Shown one piece after another: positions 29,825-39,284 of a DNA stretch of 60,101 bases (position 1 is its first letter; each line of letters starts with the position of its first letter). Position numbers and translations under genes: made by a program. The stretch spans positions 1 through 60,101 of the forward strand of contig JAGYJY010000023.1 of the NCBI GenBank assembly GCA_018401745.1. The letters run 5' to 3'. The notes below the pieces were generated by a model. That model did not search any database, was not told the origin of the DNA, and saw only the letters and a list, made by a program, of their open reading frames with translations. The stretch is from Pirellulales bacterium (lineage in GTDB: Bacteria; Planctomycetota; Planctomycetia; Pirellulales; UBA1268).

Positions 29825-30602
29825 CCGCCGATTCCCTGCCAACTCCTGTTCCAGCCCCCGGGATCCCTGCAGGGGTGCCAGCCGCCAGCCGCGTCGACAT
29901 GCTGGCCACAGCCGCAGGCCCCCCCCATCCCCTGCTGCTCGCGCCGCGGACCGGCGACGAGAGCCCGGAGGCGGCGGAGGCCCTCCGCCGCTGGGTGGCC
30001 GAGGCGCCGGCTGGCCGCCCCCGCCACCGGATCGAGCTGCCAATCCTGCTGCGGCTCTACAACGTCGATCTGATGTGGTCGCCGTCGCGGTCGGCGGCGT
30101 TTGCCTCCGAGGAGCGATGTCGAGGCTCTTCGCGAGGCCATCACCGACTTCACAAACCTCGAGGCCGAGCTCACCGCGATCGAAGATGCCATCGCTGCCG
30201 CCTGGCCCGCCTACGAAGTCGACCTCCCCTATGCCTACGGCTTTAGCGACGCCTCGTTTTCCGTCCGAGACGCGCTCCTCGACCGCTACAGCACCGTGAA
30301 GTCGCTCCAGGGCAGGCTTGCCCGTCTGACCAAGCAGATCACCCATCCGGCCCCGCAGCCTCCCACCCTCGCCGGGCAGATCGGCGAGCGACTCCGCGAG
30401 CGGCTGCGGATTGAAGAACGAGAGGAGGCCGCCGATGGCGAGCTGGAGGTGCTCAGCGACCACTACGACGCCTGCGGCCAGCGGGCCAGCGACTTCATGA
30501 TCGCTCGCCGTGAGAACATGCTCTCCTGGACGATCATCGTGCTGCTCGCCACGGAAACGCTGCTCGTTTGCCATCGACCTGCTGTCGAACGCGGGAACCT
30601 GA
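29821..30602 (+). CDS. Putative RMD1/DUF155-like protein with C-terminal coiled coil and membrane helix (two frameshifts)
   Basis: Three successive reading frames (breaks near 30116 and 30566, each one extra base) join into a 259-residue protein. It is mostly alpha-helical (DVEALREAITDFTNLEAELTAIEDAI). Near the end lies a segment LEVLSDHYDACGQRASDFMIARRENML followed by a membrane helix WTIIVLLATETLLFAIDLL. Basic/helical arms followed by 'LSW-IIVLL-E' are reminiscent of the C-terminus of RMD1/RMND1 (DUF155) proteins, but the N-terminal half is not clearly recognised. The corrected stop (30600-30602) falls five bases before the next ATG. That is ordinary operon spacing and supports the reading. 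Family assignment is tentative. Confidence 0.5.
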
Positions 30603-30606
30603 CCAT

Positions 30607-31761
30607 ATGCGTCACCTGTCGATCGACATCCTCCGCACCGCGGCGATCTTCATGATGGTGCTCGTGCACTTCGTGGAAAACCTCTCGGCGACCTACGACA
30701 CGCAGGATTCCGGGAGCCATCCGCTCAACCCCTGGTGGCTGCCCAGCGGCCTGGCCGCCCCGCTCTTCACGCTGCTGACGGGGGTCAGCTACGCGATCTG
30801 GCTGGGTGTGCAGCAGCGGCAGGGCATCTCCGAGGACGAGGTCAATCGTCGCACTGTCCGCCGTGGGCTGTTCCTGATCAGCCTCGGCTTCGCCTTCAAC
30901 ATCTTTGTGTGGCTGCCGGAAGACACCTTCAACTGGGATGTGCTCACGCTGATCGGCACAGCGCTGGTCGGCTTCAGCTTCATCCGCTATCTGCCCATGC
31001 CGGTGCCCCTGCTCATCGTAGCTCTGCTGGCGGCCTTCGCCCCGCTCCTGCGAACCACCACCGACTACCCGGCCTACTGGCAAAACTACCACTTCGACTA
31101 CGACTTCACGCTCAGCGATGTCCTGCTGGGCTACCTGGTGGTCGGCTACTTCCCGATCTTTCCCTGGCTGCTCTACCCCATCGTGGGCCTGCTCGTGGGC
31201 CGTGGCCTGTTTGCCGGCGCGGGCTCGCAGCCTCCTGCTCTGATGTCGCGAGGGCTGCTGGCTGCCAGCGGCTTCCTGGGGCTTGCGGCCGTGGCCTCGT
31301 CGCTGCTTGCGCTGCTGCAAACCGAGACGGCTTCCGTCGGCTGGCGGCCTCCAGGCTGGACGATGTTTCCCGCGTCGACCACCTACATCCTGGGCACCGT
31401 GGCAGCCAGCTTCCTGCTCCTCGGGCTGCTGCATCACCTCGTCGATGTGCCTGATGGAAGCGAAGATCGCAGAGCCGCCCGCCTCCAGCTGCCTGCGACC
31501 GTGACCGTTTTCTTCCATCGCACCAGTCGACACTCGCTCTCGATCTATCTGCTGCACCACGTGGTGCATCTCTGGCCGCTGTGGATCTATGGCCTGGCGA
31601 GCCAGGGCGAGCCCACAGCCTACTGGCAGTCGATCATGCCCGTGTGGGCGTCTGCCGGCTTGGGAGTGCTCTTCTTCGCGGCCTGCGTGCCGCTGTTTGC
31701 GTGGCTTGATCGCCACGGCCTGCCGACGGCAGAGTCGGTCATGCGATGGGTCTGCGACTGA
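30607..31761 (+). CDS. Heparan-alpha-glucosaminide N-acetyltransferase-like (DUF1624) membrane acyltransferase
   Basis: This 384-residue polytopic membrane protein begins with RHLSIDILRTAAIFMMVLVHFVENLS, the signature start of the HGSNAT/DUF1624 catalytic family, whose His transfers acetyl groups across the membrane. About ten hydrophobic helices follow, separated by short loops, including TLLTGVSYAIWLGV, RRGLFLISLGFAFNIFVW, and HRTSRHSLSIYLLHHVVHLW with conserved histidines. Acceptor glycans are unknown. The upstream ATG is rejected because it would lie inside the frameshifted neighbour; the chosen ATG starts the family signature. Together with the FAD protein and coiled-coil protein it forms a short operon of unknown purpose. 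Confidence 0.82.
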   Translation: MRHLSIDILRTAAIFMMVLVHFVENLSATYDTQDSGSHPLNPWWLPSGLAAPLFTLLTGVSYAIWLGVQQRQGISEDEVNRRTVRRGLFLISLGFAFNIFVWLPEDTFNWDVLTLIGTALVGFSFIRYLPMPVPLLIVALLAAFAPLLRTTTDYPAYWQNYHFDYDFTLSDVLLGYLVVGYFPIFPWLLYPIVGLLVGRGLFAGAGSQPPALMSRGLLAASGFLGLAAVASSLLALLQTETASVGWRPPGWTMFPASTTYILGTVAASFLLLGLLHHLVDVPDGSEDRRAARLQLPATVTVFFHRTSRHSLSIYLLHHVVHLWPLWIYGLASQGEPTAYWQSIMPVWASAGLGVLFFAACVPLFAWLDRHGLPTAESVMRWVCD

Positions 31762-31827
31762 GCGTTACAATCGTCCGCGACCGGTGGCGTTTTCAGCCGC
31801 CACGCATCGACTCATGGGGATCAACGC

Positions 31828-33084
31828 ATGACCGTCTCACGGCATCCATCGACTGCTTGGTTTGTTGTCTTGTGCACGCTGGCTGTGTTGGTAGCGACGC
31901 GAGCATCGGCAGCCGACTGGCCTGGCTGGCGAGGGCCCACCCGCGACGGCGTCGCTGCCGCCGGGGAAACGATTCCGCTGACCTGGTCTGCCGACAACAA
32001 TCTGATCTGGCAGGCTGCCATTCCAGGCCGCGGCCATGGCTCACCCTGTGTCTCTGGCGACGCGATCTATCTCGCCACCTGCGACGAGGGCGACGGCAGT
32101 CAGTCGGTGCTCGCCTTCGACCGTTCTTCGGGCAGTCTGCTCTGGCAGCAGCAGGTGCATGCCGCCGGAGGCATGCGAAAAAATGAGCGGTCGACCGCCG
32201 CCTCCTGCACGCTCGCCTGCGACGGCCAAGCTGTCTACGTCGCCTTTCCCAACGCCGACCGTCTCGTCGCCACAGCCATCACCATCGATGGCCGCCAGCT
32301 CTGGCAGACCACGATCAGCGACTACGTGATGCACCAGGGCTACGGGGCCTCCCCGCTCCTCTACGCCGACACGGTGATCGTCGCGGCCGACAACAAAGCG
32401 GGCGGTGCCATCGCCGCTCTCAACCGCGCCACAGGGGAGATCGTCTGGCGGGTGCCGCGGCCCACAACGCCCAACTATCCCTCACCGATCGTGCACCGGC
32501 TCTTTGACCGTGACCAGCTGATCATGACCGGCTGCGACAAGGTGGTCTCCTACGATCCGGGCAGCGGCGACGTGCTCTGGGAAATCGAGGGGGCAACAAC
32601 GGAGTGTGTCACAACAACCGTCACCGACGGGCAGCGGGTCTACTCCTCCGGCGGCTATCCCCGCAACCACGTGGCCGCCATCAGGGCCGATGGCTCAGGC
32701 ACCATCGACTGGGACATCGGCCAGCGGCTCTACGTGCCCTCAATGATCTACCACGACGGCCATCTGTATGCCGTGCTCGATGCGGGCATCGCCGTCTGCT
32801 GGAACGCTGCCACCGGCGAGGAGCAATGGAAGCAGCGGCTCGGCGGCACCTTCAGCAGCTCCCCTGTGCTGGTGGGCGACACGATCCTGGCGACGAGCGA
32901 AGCCGGCCTTTCCCATCTCTTCCGAGCCATCCCCGATCGCTTCGAGAGCCTCGGTGAAAACCCGCTCGGCGACGAGGTGTTTGCCTCACCCGCGGTCTGC
33001 GATGGCCGGATTTACTTCCGTGTGGCCGACTTTGAAGGCGACATTCGTCGGGAGCGGCTGGTGTGTGTCGGCGAGGGCTCCTGA
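31828..33084 (+). CDS. Secreted PQQ-type beta-propeller protein
   Basis: The 418-residue protein has a signal peptide (about 10-28, ending RASAADW) and seven or eight propeller blades of the BamB/PQQ-quinoprotein type. The opening DWPGWRGPTRDG motif and tryptophan-containing strands such as GSLLWQQQVH, GRQLWQTTIS, TGEIVWRVP and DVLWEIEGA are standard for the 'PQQ-binding-like repeat' proteins that planctomycetes encode in large numbers. No catalytic residues of true quinoprotein dehydrogenases are evident, so a structural or binding role is likelier. GGGGA lies about 8 bases before the ATG. Immediately after its TGA, in the same frame, a headless porin fragment begins. Confidence 0.9.
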   Translation: MTVSRHPSTAWFVVLCTLAVLVATRASAADWPGWRGPTRDGVAAAGETIPLTWSADNNLIWQAAIPGRGHGSPCVSGDAIYLATCDEGDGSQSVLAFDRSSGSLLWQQQVHAAGGMRKNERSTAASCTLACDGQAVYVAFPNADRLVATAITIDGRQLWQTTISDYVMHQGYGASPLLYADTVIVAADNKAGGAIAALNRATGEIVWRVPRPTTPNYPSPIVHRLFDRDQLIMTGCDKVVSYDPGSGDVLWEIEGATTECVTTTVTDGQRVYSSGGYPRNHVAAIRADGSGTIDWDIGQRLYVPSMIYHDGHLYAVLDAGIAVCWNAATGEEQWKQRLGGTFSSSPVLVGDTILATSEAGLSHLFRAIPDRFESLGENPLGDEVFASPAVCDGRIYFRVADFEGDIRRERLVCVGEGS

Positions 33085-33570
33085 CCTTCCACCAACCGGC
33101 TCACCGACCGGCTGACCTGGGTGTTTCAAAACGACAATGCTTGGCAGTTCAATGCCAACGTCGCCCCCGGCAACACCGGCCAGCAGCCGGGAACCGCCCA
33201 GTGGTACTCCTTTGTGAACTACCTCTTCTGGGAGTTTACGCCCGAGTGGCAGGGTGCTGTGCGGCTGGAATACTTCCGCGACAACAACGGCTACATCGTC
33301 TCCGCCCCCTTGCGCAACGAAAGCCAGCTCGGCAACCCGGGCTACTGGACGGGAGGCTTTGCCGGCAACTTCTGGGAGCTGACCTTCGGCCTCAACTGGT
33401 ATCCCACTCACAACCTGATGTTCCGCCCCGAGCTCCGCTACGACTGGTTCACCCCCAACAACGATGCGGTGCCCCTTCCCTACGGCAAGCCGCTCGGGCA
33501 GGGCATTGACGCCGGCGGGGATCAGTATGGCCAGTTCTTCGCCGGCTGCGATGTCGTCTGGCAGTTCTGA
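33085..33570 (+). pseudogene. C-terminal remnant of a BBP2-type outer-membrane beta-barrel porin
   Basis: A 161-codon stretch begins directly after the stop of the propeller gene and reads PSTNRLTDRLTWVFQNDNA and onward. It shows alternating aromatic beta-strands typical of a porin C-terminus: WYSFVNYLFWEFTPEWQGAV, LEYFRDNNGY, NFWELTFGLNWYPTHNLMFR and RPELRYDWF, ending in the terminal aromatic WQF recognised by the outer-membrane insertion machinery. No signal peptide or upstream strands exist, and no start codon with a ribosome site precedes it. BBP2 family proteins are usually about 450-550 residues, so at least two-thirds is missing. It is in the same frame as the propeller gene, so read-through of one stop would fuse them. 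Confidence 0.78.
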
Positions 33571-33814
33571 GTCCTGCAAACCCTGCAGCACATCCCCGAC
33601 ATTTTCTTCAAGTGGCGACTTCTGCCGGCTGTCTTGGGGGCAGCAACGGGCCGCTCTGGTTAAGCCAGAGCAGACAAGTCTTTACGCACGTCGTCGCCGG
33701 CAGGCAGCCAGGCCACCCTGCGGCGGCTGCGTTCGCTACACTCACGCATGGGAAGCCCTGCTCGAGTGGCGGTGGCGGTGACGGCACTCGCGAGGAATGC
33801 AAGGAACTGGGGTT

Positions 33815-35515
33815 ATGCCACGCACGCGTCTGATTGCTCTTTTGTCCCTGGCACTCGCTACTCTCACCGTAGCTCTTCGCACCCACGCGGCAGACTCTCC
33901 CCCGCGGCCCAACATTGTCTGGCTCTCCGTTGAAGACATGAGCCCCTGGATCGGCCCCTACGGCGACACGACGGTGCCCACGCCACACCTCGACCGGCTG
34001 GCGACTGAAGGGGTGGTCTACAACAACGCCTTTGCCACCTCGCCTGTCTGCGCTCCAGCCCGCTCGGCGTTGATCACAGGGATGTTCTGCACCCGCATCG
34101 GCACCATGCAGATGCGCAACAACTCTCCGAGTTCGACGGCCGTCGAAAAAAACCCGGAGGCCTACAAGGACATCCCCGGCTACGAAGGCCTGCCTCCGCC
34201 CTTTGCTCGCTGCTTCCCTGAGCACCTCCGAGCTGCCGGCTACTACTGCACCAACAACTCCAAGAAGGACTACCAGTTCAAAGAACCGGTGACCGTTTGG
34301 GACGAGTCGAGTCGCAACGCCCACTGGAAGAATCGGGCCGCTGGCCAGCCCTTTTTCGCCGTGTTTAATCACACCGGCACCCACGAGAGCCAGACCTTCC
34401 CCGACACCAAGCCCTCGCCCCCGGTGCTTGATCCAAAGGATGCCCCACTCCCCCCGTTCTACCCCGACACTCCGGCGGTCCGCGAAGCCGTCGCCCGCAC
34501 CTACGACAACATCGCCCGCATGGACCGCTGGGTCGGGGAACAGCTGGCCGACCTGGAAGAAGCCGGCCTGCTCGACGACACGATCGTGATCTTCTTCAGT
34601 GACCACGGGGTGGGGCTGCCGCGTGGCAAGCGGTCGTGCTTCGACACCGGCCTGCGGGTGCCGCTGATCGTCCGCTCCCCCGCTGGCCAGGGTGGCGGCA
34701 CCCGCAACGACCGGGTGGTGAGCTTCGTCGACTTTGGCCCCTCAGTGCTCTCGCTGGCAGGGCTTGAGCCCGACAGCCGGCTCGATGGCACGCCGTTTCT
34801 CGGTGAGTTTGACTCCGAGCGAAGCGATTATCGCCAGGGCCATGCCTACGCCAACGCCGATCGCTTCGACGCGGTCTACGACCGAGCCCGCACCGTCTCC
34901 GACGGACGCTACCGCTACACCCGCAACTTTCTGACTGAGCTGCCGTATCTGATTCGCAACGCCTATCGCGAGCGGATCCCGATGACCTTCGATCTCTACG
35001 CCCTCGAAGAGACCGGCCCCAAGACGCCAGAGCAGTGGCAGATGGCGGCGAAGAGCAGGCCTGCCGAAGAGTTTTACGATTCCGCGGCCGACCCGTGGGA
35101 GGTGGTAAACCTGATCGATGCCCCAGAGCACCAGGAGCGGATCGCGACGATGCGCGAGCATCTCGACGCCTGGATCGTGGCCACCGGCGACCTCGGGTTT
35201 GTTCTGCCGGAAACCCAGCTCGTCCGCGAGCACATCTGGCCCACCGACGGCGTGCAGCCCACCACCCCCGTCGCTGAGATCAGCGACAAGGCGATCCAGC
35301 AGGGCAGCGGCACCGCCTTTGTTGTTACGATCTCCTGCTCCGACCCCGCCGCCTCAATCGGCTATCGACTCGGCAGCAGTAAGAAACACTCAGGCCCCTG
35401 GCAGGTCTATACTGGCCCCTTCACCGCTCCCGGTGATCGCCGGTTTCTTGAGGTGGAGACCCACCGCATCGGCCACAAGCCCGCGACCACAGGGGCCCTT
35501 CTGGGCGGTGAATAA
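33815..35515 (+). CDS. Sulfatase with C-terminal chitobiase-like domain
   Basis: The 566-residue exported sulfatase has a signal peptide (1-25), a metal-binding opening PNIVWLSVEDMSPW at about 32-45, and the formylglycine signature CAPAR at 79-83. FFSDHGVGLPRGK and DTGLRVPLIVRSP complete the active-site blocks. Beyond about residue 470 a small beta domain, SDPAASIGYRLGSSKKHSGP to LEVETHRIGHKPA, resembles the chitobiase/beta-hexosaminidase C-terminal fold. It hydrolyses sulfate esters and is exported for formylglycine activation. Start at 33815 is preferred over 33797 because the signal peptide then starts normally and GGGG lies 4-8 bases upstream. Substrates may be glycosaminoglycan or algal sulfated sugars, by inference. 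Confidence 0.92.
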   Translation: MPRTRLIALLSLALATLTVALRTHAADSPPRPNIVWLSVEDMSPWIGPYGDTTVPTPHLDRLATEGVVYNNAFATSPVCAPARSALITGMFCTRIGTMQMRNNSPSSTAVEKNPEAYKDIPGYEGLPPPFARCFPEHLRAAGYYCTNNSKKDYQFKEPVTVWDESSRNAHWKNRAAGQPFFAVFNHTGTHESQTFPDTKPSPPVLDPKDAPLPPFYPDTPAVREAVARTYDNIARMDRWVGEQLADLEEAGLLDDTIVIFFSDHGVGLPRGKRSCFDTGLRVPLIVRSPAGQGGGTRNDRVVSFVDFGPSVLSLAGLEPDSRLDGTPFLGEFDSERSDYRQGHAYANADRFDAVYDRARTVSDGRYRYTRNFLTELPYLIRNAYRERIPMTFDLYALEETGPKTPEQWQMAAKSRPAEEFYDSAADPWEVVNLIDAPEHQERIATMREHLDAWIVATGDLGFVLPETQLVREHIWPTDGVQPTTPVAEISDKAIQQGSGTAFVVTISCSDPAASIGYRLGSSKKHSGPWQVYTGPFTAPGDRRFLEVETHRIGHKPATTGALLGGE

Positions 35516-35569
35516 GCCGGTTTCGACGGTCTCATTGTTCTCACCATCTCTATGGAGTTGATCGGTCTC

Positions 35570-36529
35570 ATGGAAGGCTCCTCATCGTCACCGTTTCGCC
35601 GCGTGCGGGGGTTTCTGGCTCTTGGTGCCATCATCGCAGTCACGCTCGCCATGGGCGTCGCTGCCGCTGTCGCTGCCGCCTGGATCTACTTCCATCCGCA
35701 GCACGAGTGGACCCGCGGCATCGTCTACGGCGAGCGGAATGGCACCGAGCTCACGATCGACATTGTGAAGCCGTCCAAGCCCAACGGCGTGGGCGTGGTG
35801 TTTGTGGTCAGTGGAGGCTGGAAGTCGGGAACAGGCTCTTTTCAGCCGTGGCTTGCCGCCCCGCTGCTGCGACATGGCTACACGGTGTTTCCCGTCTACC
35901 ATCTCTCGCAGCCCGACGCCTCCGTGAGCGAGATCTTCGAGGATGTCTCCCGCGGAGTCCGCTTCGTCAGAGCCCACGCAAGCGACTACGGCATCGATCC
36001 CGAACGGCTGGGAGTGACCGGCGGGAGCGCTGGCGGCCACCTCTCGCTGATGCTGGCCACGTGTGGAGGCCCCGGCCCAGCCGATGCCGACGACGAGGTC
36101 AGCCGGGCGAGCAGCTCCGTGCAGTCGGTGGCCATCTTCTATCCTGTCACCGACCTGACCGACCTCACCGGCTCCACCGAATACACCGCCGCAGGCCAGC
36201 CTCCCAAGAGCTTCCTCAAGGCTTTCCGCCAGGAGCCGCTCGACCTGCCACGGTGGAAAGAAACCTCTGAGGCCCTCTCCCCCATCCTGCACCTCAGCGA
36301 TCGCCTGCCGCCCACGCTGATTCATCACGGCAATGCGGACACACTCGTGCCCTTCAGCCAGTCAAAGCGGTTTGTCGACAAGGCGGAGCAGCTCGGCTGC
36401 AGAGCATCGCTCAAAGAAGTTCCAGACGCCGGCCACGGCTGGCTGACGATGCCGCTGGATATCATGGCGTTTGCCGACTGGTTCGACCGCACGCTGCTGC
36501 CGGTCGCCGCGGCAGGCTCCCCACACTGA
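35570..36529 (+). CDS. Membrane-anchored alpha/beta hydrolase (esterase/lipase-like)
   Basis: This 319-residue protein has an N-terminal helix (about 14-38) that serves as signal anchor, followed by an alpha/beta-hydrolase domain. Visible motifs are the oxyanion VSGGWKSG, the nucleophile elbow TGGSAGGHLSL (Ser), and the C-terminal Asp/His region in HGNADTLVPFSQSKRFVDKAE and PDAGHGW. It is closest in appearance to BD-FAE-type acyl or feruloyl esterases used in polysaccharide de-esterification. The start is ambiguous between ATG 35552 and 35570. The position between a sulfatase and a caspase-like protein on the same strand suggests a shared polysaccharide or envelope context, but this is inference. 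Confidence 0.85.
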   Translation: MEGSSSSPFRRVRGFLALGAIIAVTLAMGVAAAVAAAWIYFHPQHEWTRGIVYGERNGTELTIDIVKPSKPNGVGVVFVVSGGWKSGTGSFQPWLAAPLLRHGYTVFPVYHLSQPDASVSEIFEDVSRGVRFVRAHASDYGIDPERLGVTGGSAGGHLSLMLATCGGPGPADADDEVSRASSSVQSVAIFYPVTDLTDLTGSTEYTAAGQPPKSFLKAFRQEPLDLPRWKETSEALSPILHLSDRLPPTLIHHGNADTLVPFSQSKRFVDKAEQLGCRASLKEVPDAGHGWLTMPLDIMAFADWFDRTLLPVAAAGSPH

Positions 36530-36551
36530 TAGCCCGAGACCCCAGGCCCCA

Positions 36552-37969
36552 ATGCGACCACCGCTCCGGATGTTTCACACCACGACCGCTCTCCTCGTCG
36601 CGTGCTGCGCGCTGCTGTGCTGCAGCCGCACCGCATCAGCCCACGACTACGCCATCGTGGTCTCCACAGCAACGCGAGCAACGCCAGCCTGGGAGGAGGT
36701 GGTTGCCGCGCTGAAAGCCAAGCATGCCGACCGGGGCGTCGTCATCCTTGAGCATGCGGGAAACCTTGCCGACACGCTTCCCGGCCTGCAGGAGCACATG
36801 CCCGCCTACACCTGCGTGGTCGCTCGCCCTGAGGAAGCGGGGCGTGCCTTTGTCGCAACTGTGCATCAGCTCACCCGACAGCTCGACGACGACCCCTACA
36901 CCGACACGCTGTGGGGATTCTCACCGGATTTGACGCAGCCAATGCCCTCGCGATCGCCGAGGCCACAGAGCCACTCGTGATCGAGCAGGTCACCTCCGGC
37001 ACCGAGCTCGCCATGGACCGGGTGACGGAGGGGGCCTGGTTTTCCGAGCTCCAGCAGAACCTGATGATGGTCAAAGCCCGAGGCGAAGAAGCCCACCAGG
37101 CGGAGGCCGACGACGACACCACCCGCTCGATCGCCCAGCGGCTGTCCGACGGCCAGACCGATCTCTTTGTCACCTCAGGCCATGCCACCGAACGGGACTG
37201 GCAGATCGGCTTTCGCTTTCGCAACGGCTCGTTTCGCTCGCAAGCGGGGCAGCTCTTTGGAGTCGATTCCTCCGGACACCGGTTTGAGATTCAGTCGGCG
37301 AATCCAAAAGTCTGGCTGCCCATCGGCAACTGCCTGGCGGGGCATATCGACGGGCCCGATGCCCTCGCCCTGGCCTTTATGAACGCTGCGGGCGTGCACC
37401 AGATGATCGGCTACACCGTGCCCACCTGGTTTGGCTACGCCGGCTGGGGATGCCTCGACTACTTTGTCGAGCAGCCGGGCCGCTACACGCTCGCCGAGGC
37501 GTTTCATGCCAACCAGCATGCCCTCATCCACCGCAGCGAACTTCTGGAGCAGGCAGGTGCGTCTTCGGGCGACCTCCGCGGCCTTCGCTTCGACCGCGAT
37601 GTTGTGGCGTTCTACGGCGACCCGGCCTGGGAGGCCCGCATGGCTGCTGGCCCTCGCAACTATGAGCAGACGCTCACACTCACCCCGCAGCCCGAGGGCC
37701 GCGTGCAGGCGGTCTTGGAAATCTCACCGCTGCGAGGCACGGAGTCGTTTCTGCCCGTCAACACCAACGGAGCCCAGCGGGGTGGCCGGCCGATTGTGGC
37801 CTTCCTTCCGCAGCGGCTGCTCGACCGCTCGCTGCTGTCGGGCGAACAGCTTCAGCCCGTGCTCACGGATCGCTTTGTGCTGGTGCCCAACCCGGGGGCA
37901 TCCTTCGACGGTGAGGTCATGCGGGTGGTCTTTTCAGGCCGGGCCGCGGATGCCGAGGCAGGACCATGA
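36552..37969 (+). CDS. Secreted protein with a caspase-like (clan CD) His-Cys arrangement (one frameshift)
   Basis: Two frames join at the GGGG run 36913-36916 (one G too few) into a 472-residue protein. It has an N-terminal signal peptide (about 8-30, ending SRTASAHDY). The joined text LDDDPYTDTLWGILTGFDAANALAIAE is coherent. Downstream, LFVTSGHATE places a histidine at 211 and WLPIGNCLAGHIDG a cysteine at 261, each at the end of a hydrophobic strand. This is the spacing and pattern of the catalytic dyad in clan CD cysteine peptidases such as gingipains and caspase-like proteins. Overall family identity is not recognised. Its stop overlaps the galactokinase start by four bases (ATGA). Confidence 0.6.
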
Positions 37970-39114
37970 CAGCGGCTCCCGAATCCGCCGCTGCTTCCTT
38001 CCGCAGCTGGCAGGGCCGCAATGCCGAACTGCTCGCCACAGCCCCAGGCCGCATCAACCTGATCGGTGAGCATGTCGACTACCAGGGCGGGCTCGTCTTG
38101 CCAGCGGCGATCAACCTCGGCGTGTTTGCTGCAGCGGGCCGCCTCGCCGAGCCCGTGCTTCGGCTGCAGACGTCATTTGCAGGCGTCAGCGAGGTCGAGA
38201 TCCCGCTCGACGCCCTGCATCGCCTTGAGGCCGCTGACTCCTGGGCCAACTATCCACTCGGCGTCGTTGCCTGCTATCGACAGGCGGGGCATGAAACCGG
38301 CGGGCTTGCCATCGCCTTCGACGCAAGCCTTCCCGCCGGTGCGGGCCTGAGCAGCAGTGCGGCCTTTGAAGCGGCGACCGCCATGATTGTGGAACAGGCC
38401 TGCGGCATCAGCCTGCCGCCGCGGGAACGGGCCCTGCTCTGTCAGCAGGCAGAACACACCTTTGCCGGCGTGCCCTGCGGCATCATGGACCAGTTTGCAG
38501 TCAACGCCGGGCAGGCCGGCCACGCCCTGCTGATCGACTGCCAGTCGCTGGAGTTCGTCCCCACACCACTGCCGGCAGGACTGGCGATGGTCGTGGTCGA
38601 CAGCGGCGTCAAGCATGCCCTCGCCGACGGTGAGTATGCGAAGCGACGGGCCGACTGCGAGACTGCGGCCCAGCTGCTGGGGGTTGGCTGCCTCCGAGAC
38701 GCCACCCTCGCGGCGGTGCTGGCGGCCCGCGAGGCCCTCGGCGAGCGGATCTTCCGACGAGCCCGGCATGTGGTCACAGAGATCGAGCGGACACGAGCCT
38801 TCGCCGCTGCGCTCGCTGGCGATGAGCTCGCAACCGCCGCGGGCCTGATGGCAGCGAGCCATGCGTCGCTGCGCGACGACTATGAAGTCAGCTGCGAAGA
38901 GCTCGACGCCTTGGTGGAGATCGCCGGCGAGCTCGGTATCGCTGGAGCGCGGATGATGGGCGGCGGATTTGGCGGCAGCACAATCCAGCTCGTGCCCGCG
39001 GCCCGAGCCGCTGAGCGTGCGGCAGCACTCGAGCAGGCTGCGGCAGCGCGGGGCCTGCGAGTCTCGGCCTTCCCCGTGATCGCCGCAGCGGGAGCGGCAC
39101 CGGTTGCGTTGTGA
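37966..39114 (+). CDS. galK: Galactokinase
   Basis: The 382-residue cytoplasmic enzyme phosphorylates galactose at C1, feeding the Leloir pathway. It has the galactokinase signature APGRINLIGEHVDYQGGLVLP at about 26-46, the GHMP phosphate loop LPAGAGLSSSAAF at about 123-135, the catalytic Asp in GIMDQF (about 172-177), and the C-terminal motif GARMMGGGFGGSTIQLVP. All key residues are present and the length is typical. AGGA precedes the ATG by 5 bases. It is translationally coupled to the upstream caspase-like gene and followed by a GH2 glycosidase, which may supply galactose. No other gal genes are in the window. Confidence 0.95.
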   Translation: MTAAPESAAASFRSWQGRNAELLATAPGRINLIGEHVDYQGGLVLPAAINLGVFAAAGRLAEPVLRLQTSFAGVSEVEIPLDALHRLEAADSWANYPLGVVACYRQAGHETGGLAIAFDASLPAGAGLSSSAAFEAATAMIVEQACGISLPPRERALLCQQAEHTFAGVPCGIMDQFAVNAGQAGHALLIDCQSLEFVPTPLPAGLAMVVVDSGVKHALADGEYAKRRADCETAAQLLGVGCLRDATLAAVLAAREALGERIFRRARHVVTEIERTRAFAAALAGDELATAAGLMAASHASLRDDYEVSCEELDALVEIAGELGIAGARMMGGGFGGSTIQLVPAARAAERAAALEQAAAARGLRVSAFPVIAAAGAAPVAL

Positions 39115-39284
39115 ACGTCGCGAGCTGATCATGCCTCCGTAAGCACTCGCCGCTCTGGCCGTGAGCAAACGCCACGACGACGGCCACCGCGGAGCGGGAA
39201 GAATGCATCCGCGATGTGCTCATAGCGCTCTCGGCCAGCCGTGGTGCTGACCTGCCCTTCTCTCTGGCCCATGAGGTGCCTTTC

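Noticed and set aside
33653..33671. Seven-base hairpin GCTCTGG/CCAGAGC after the porin fragment
   Set aside because: The stem is short and there is no T run on either strand, so it is not called a terminator.
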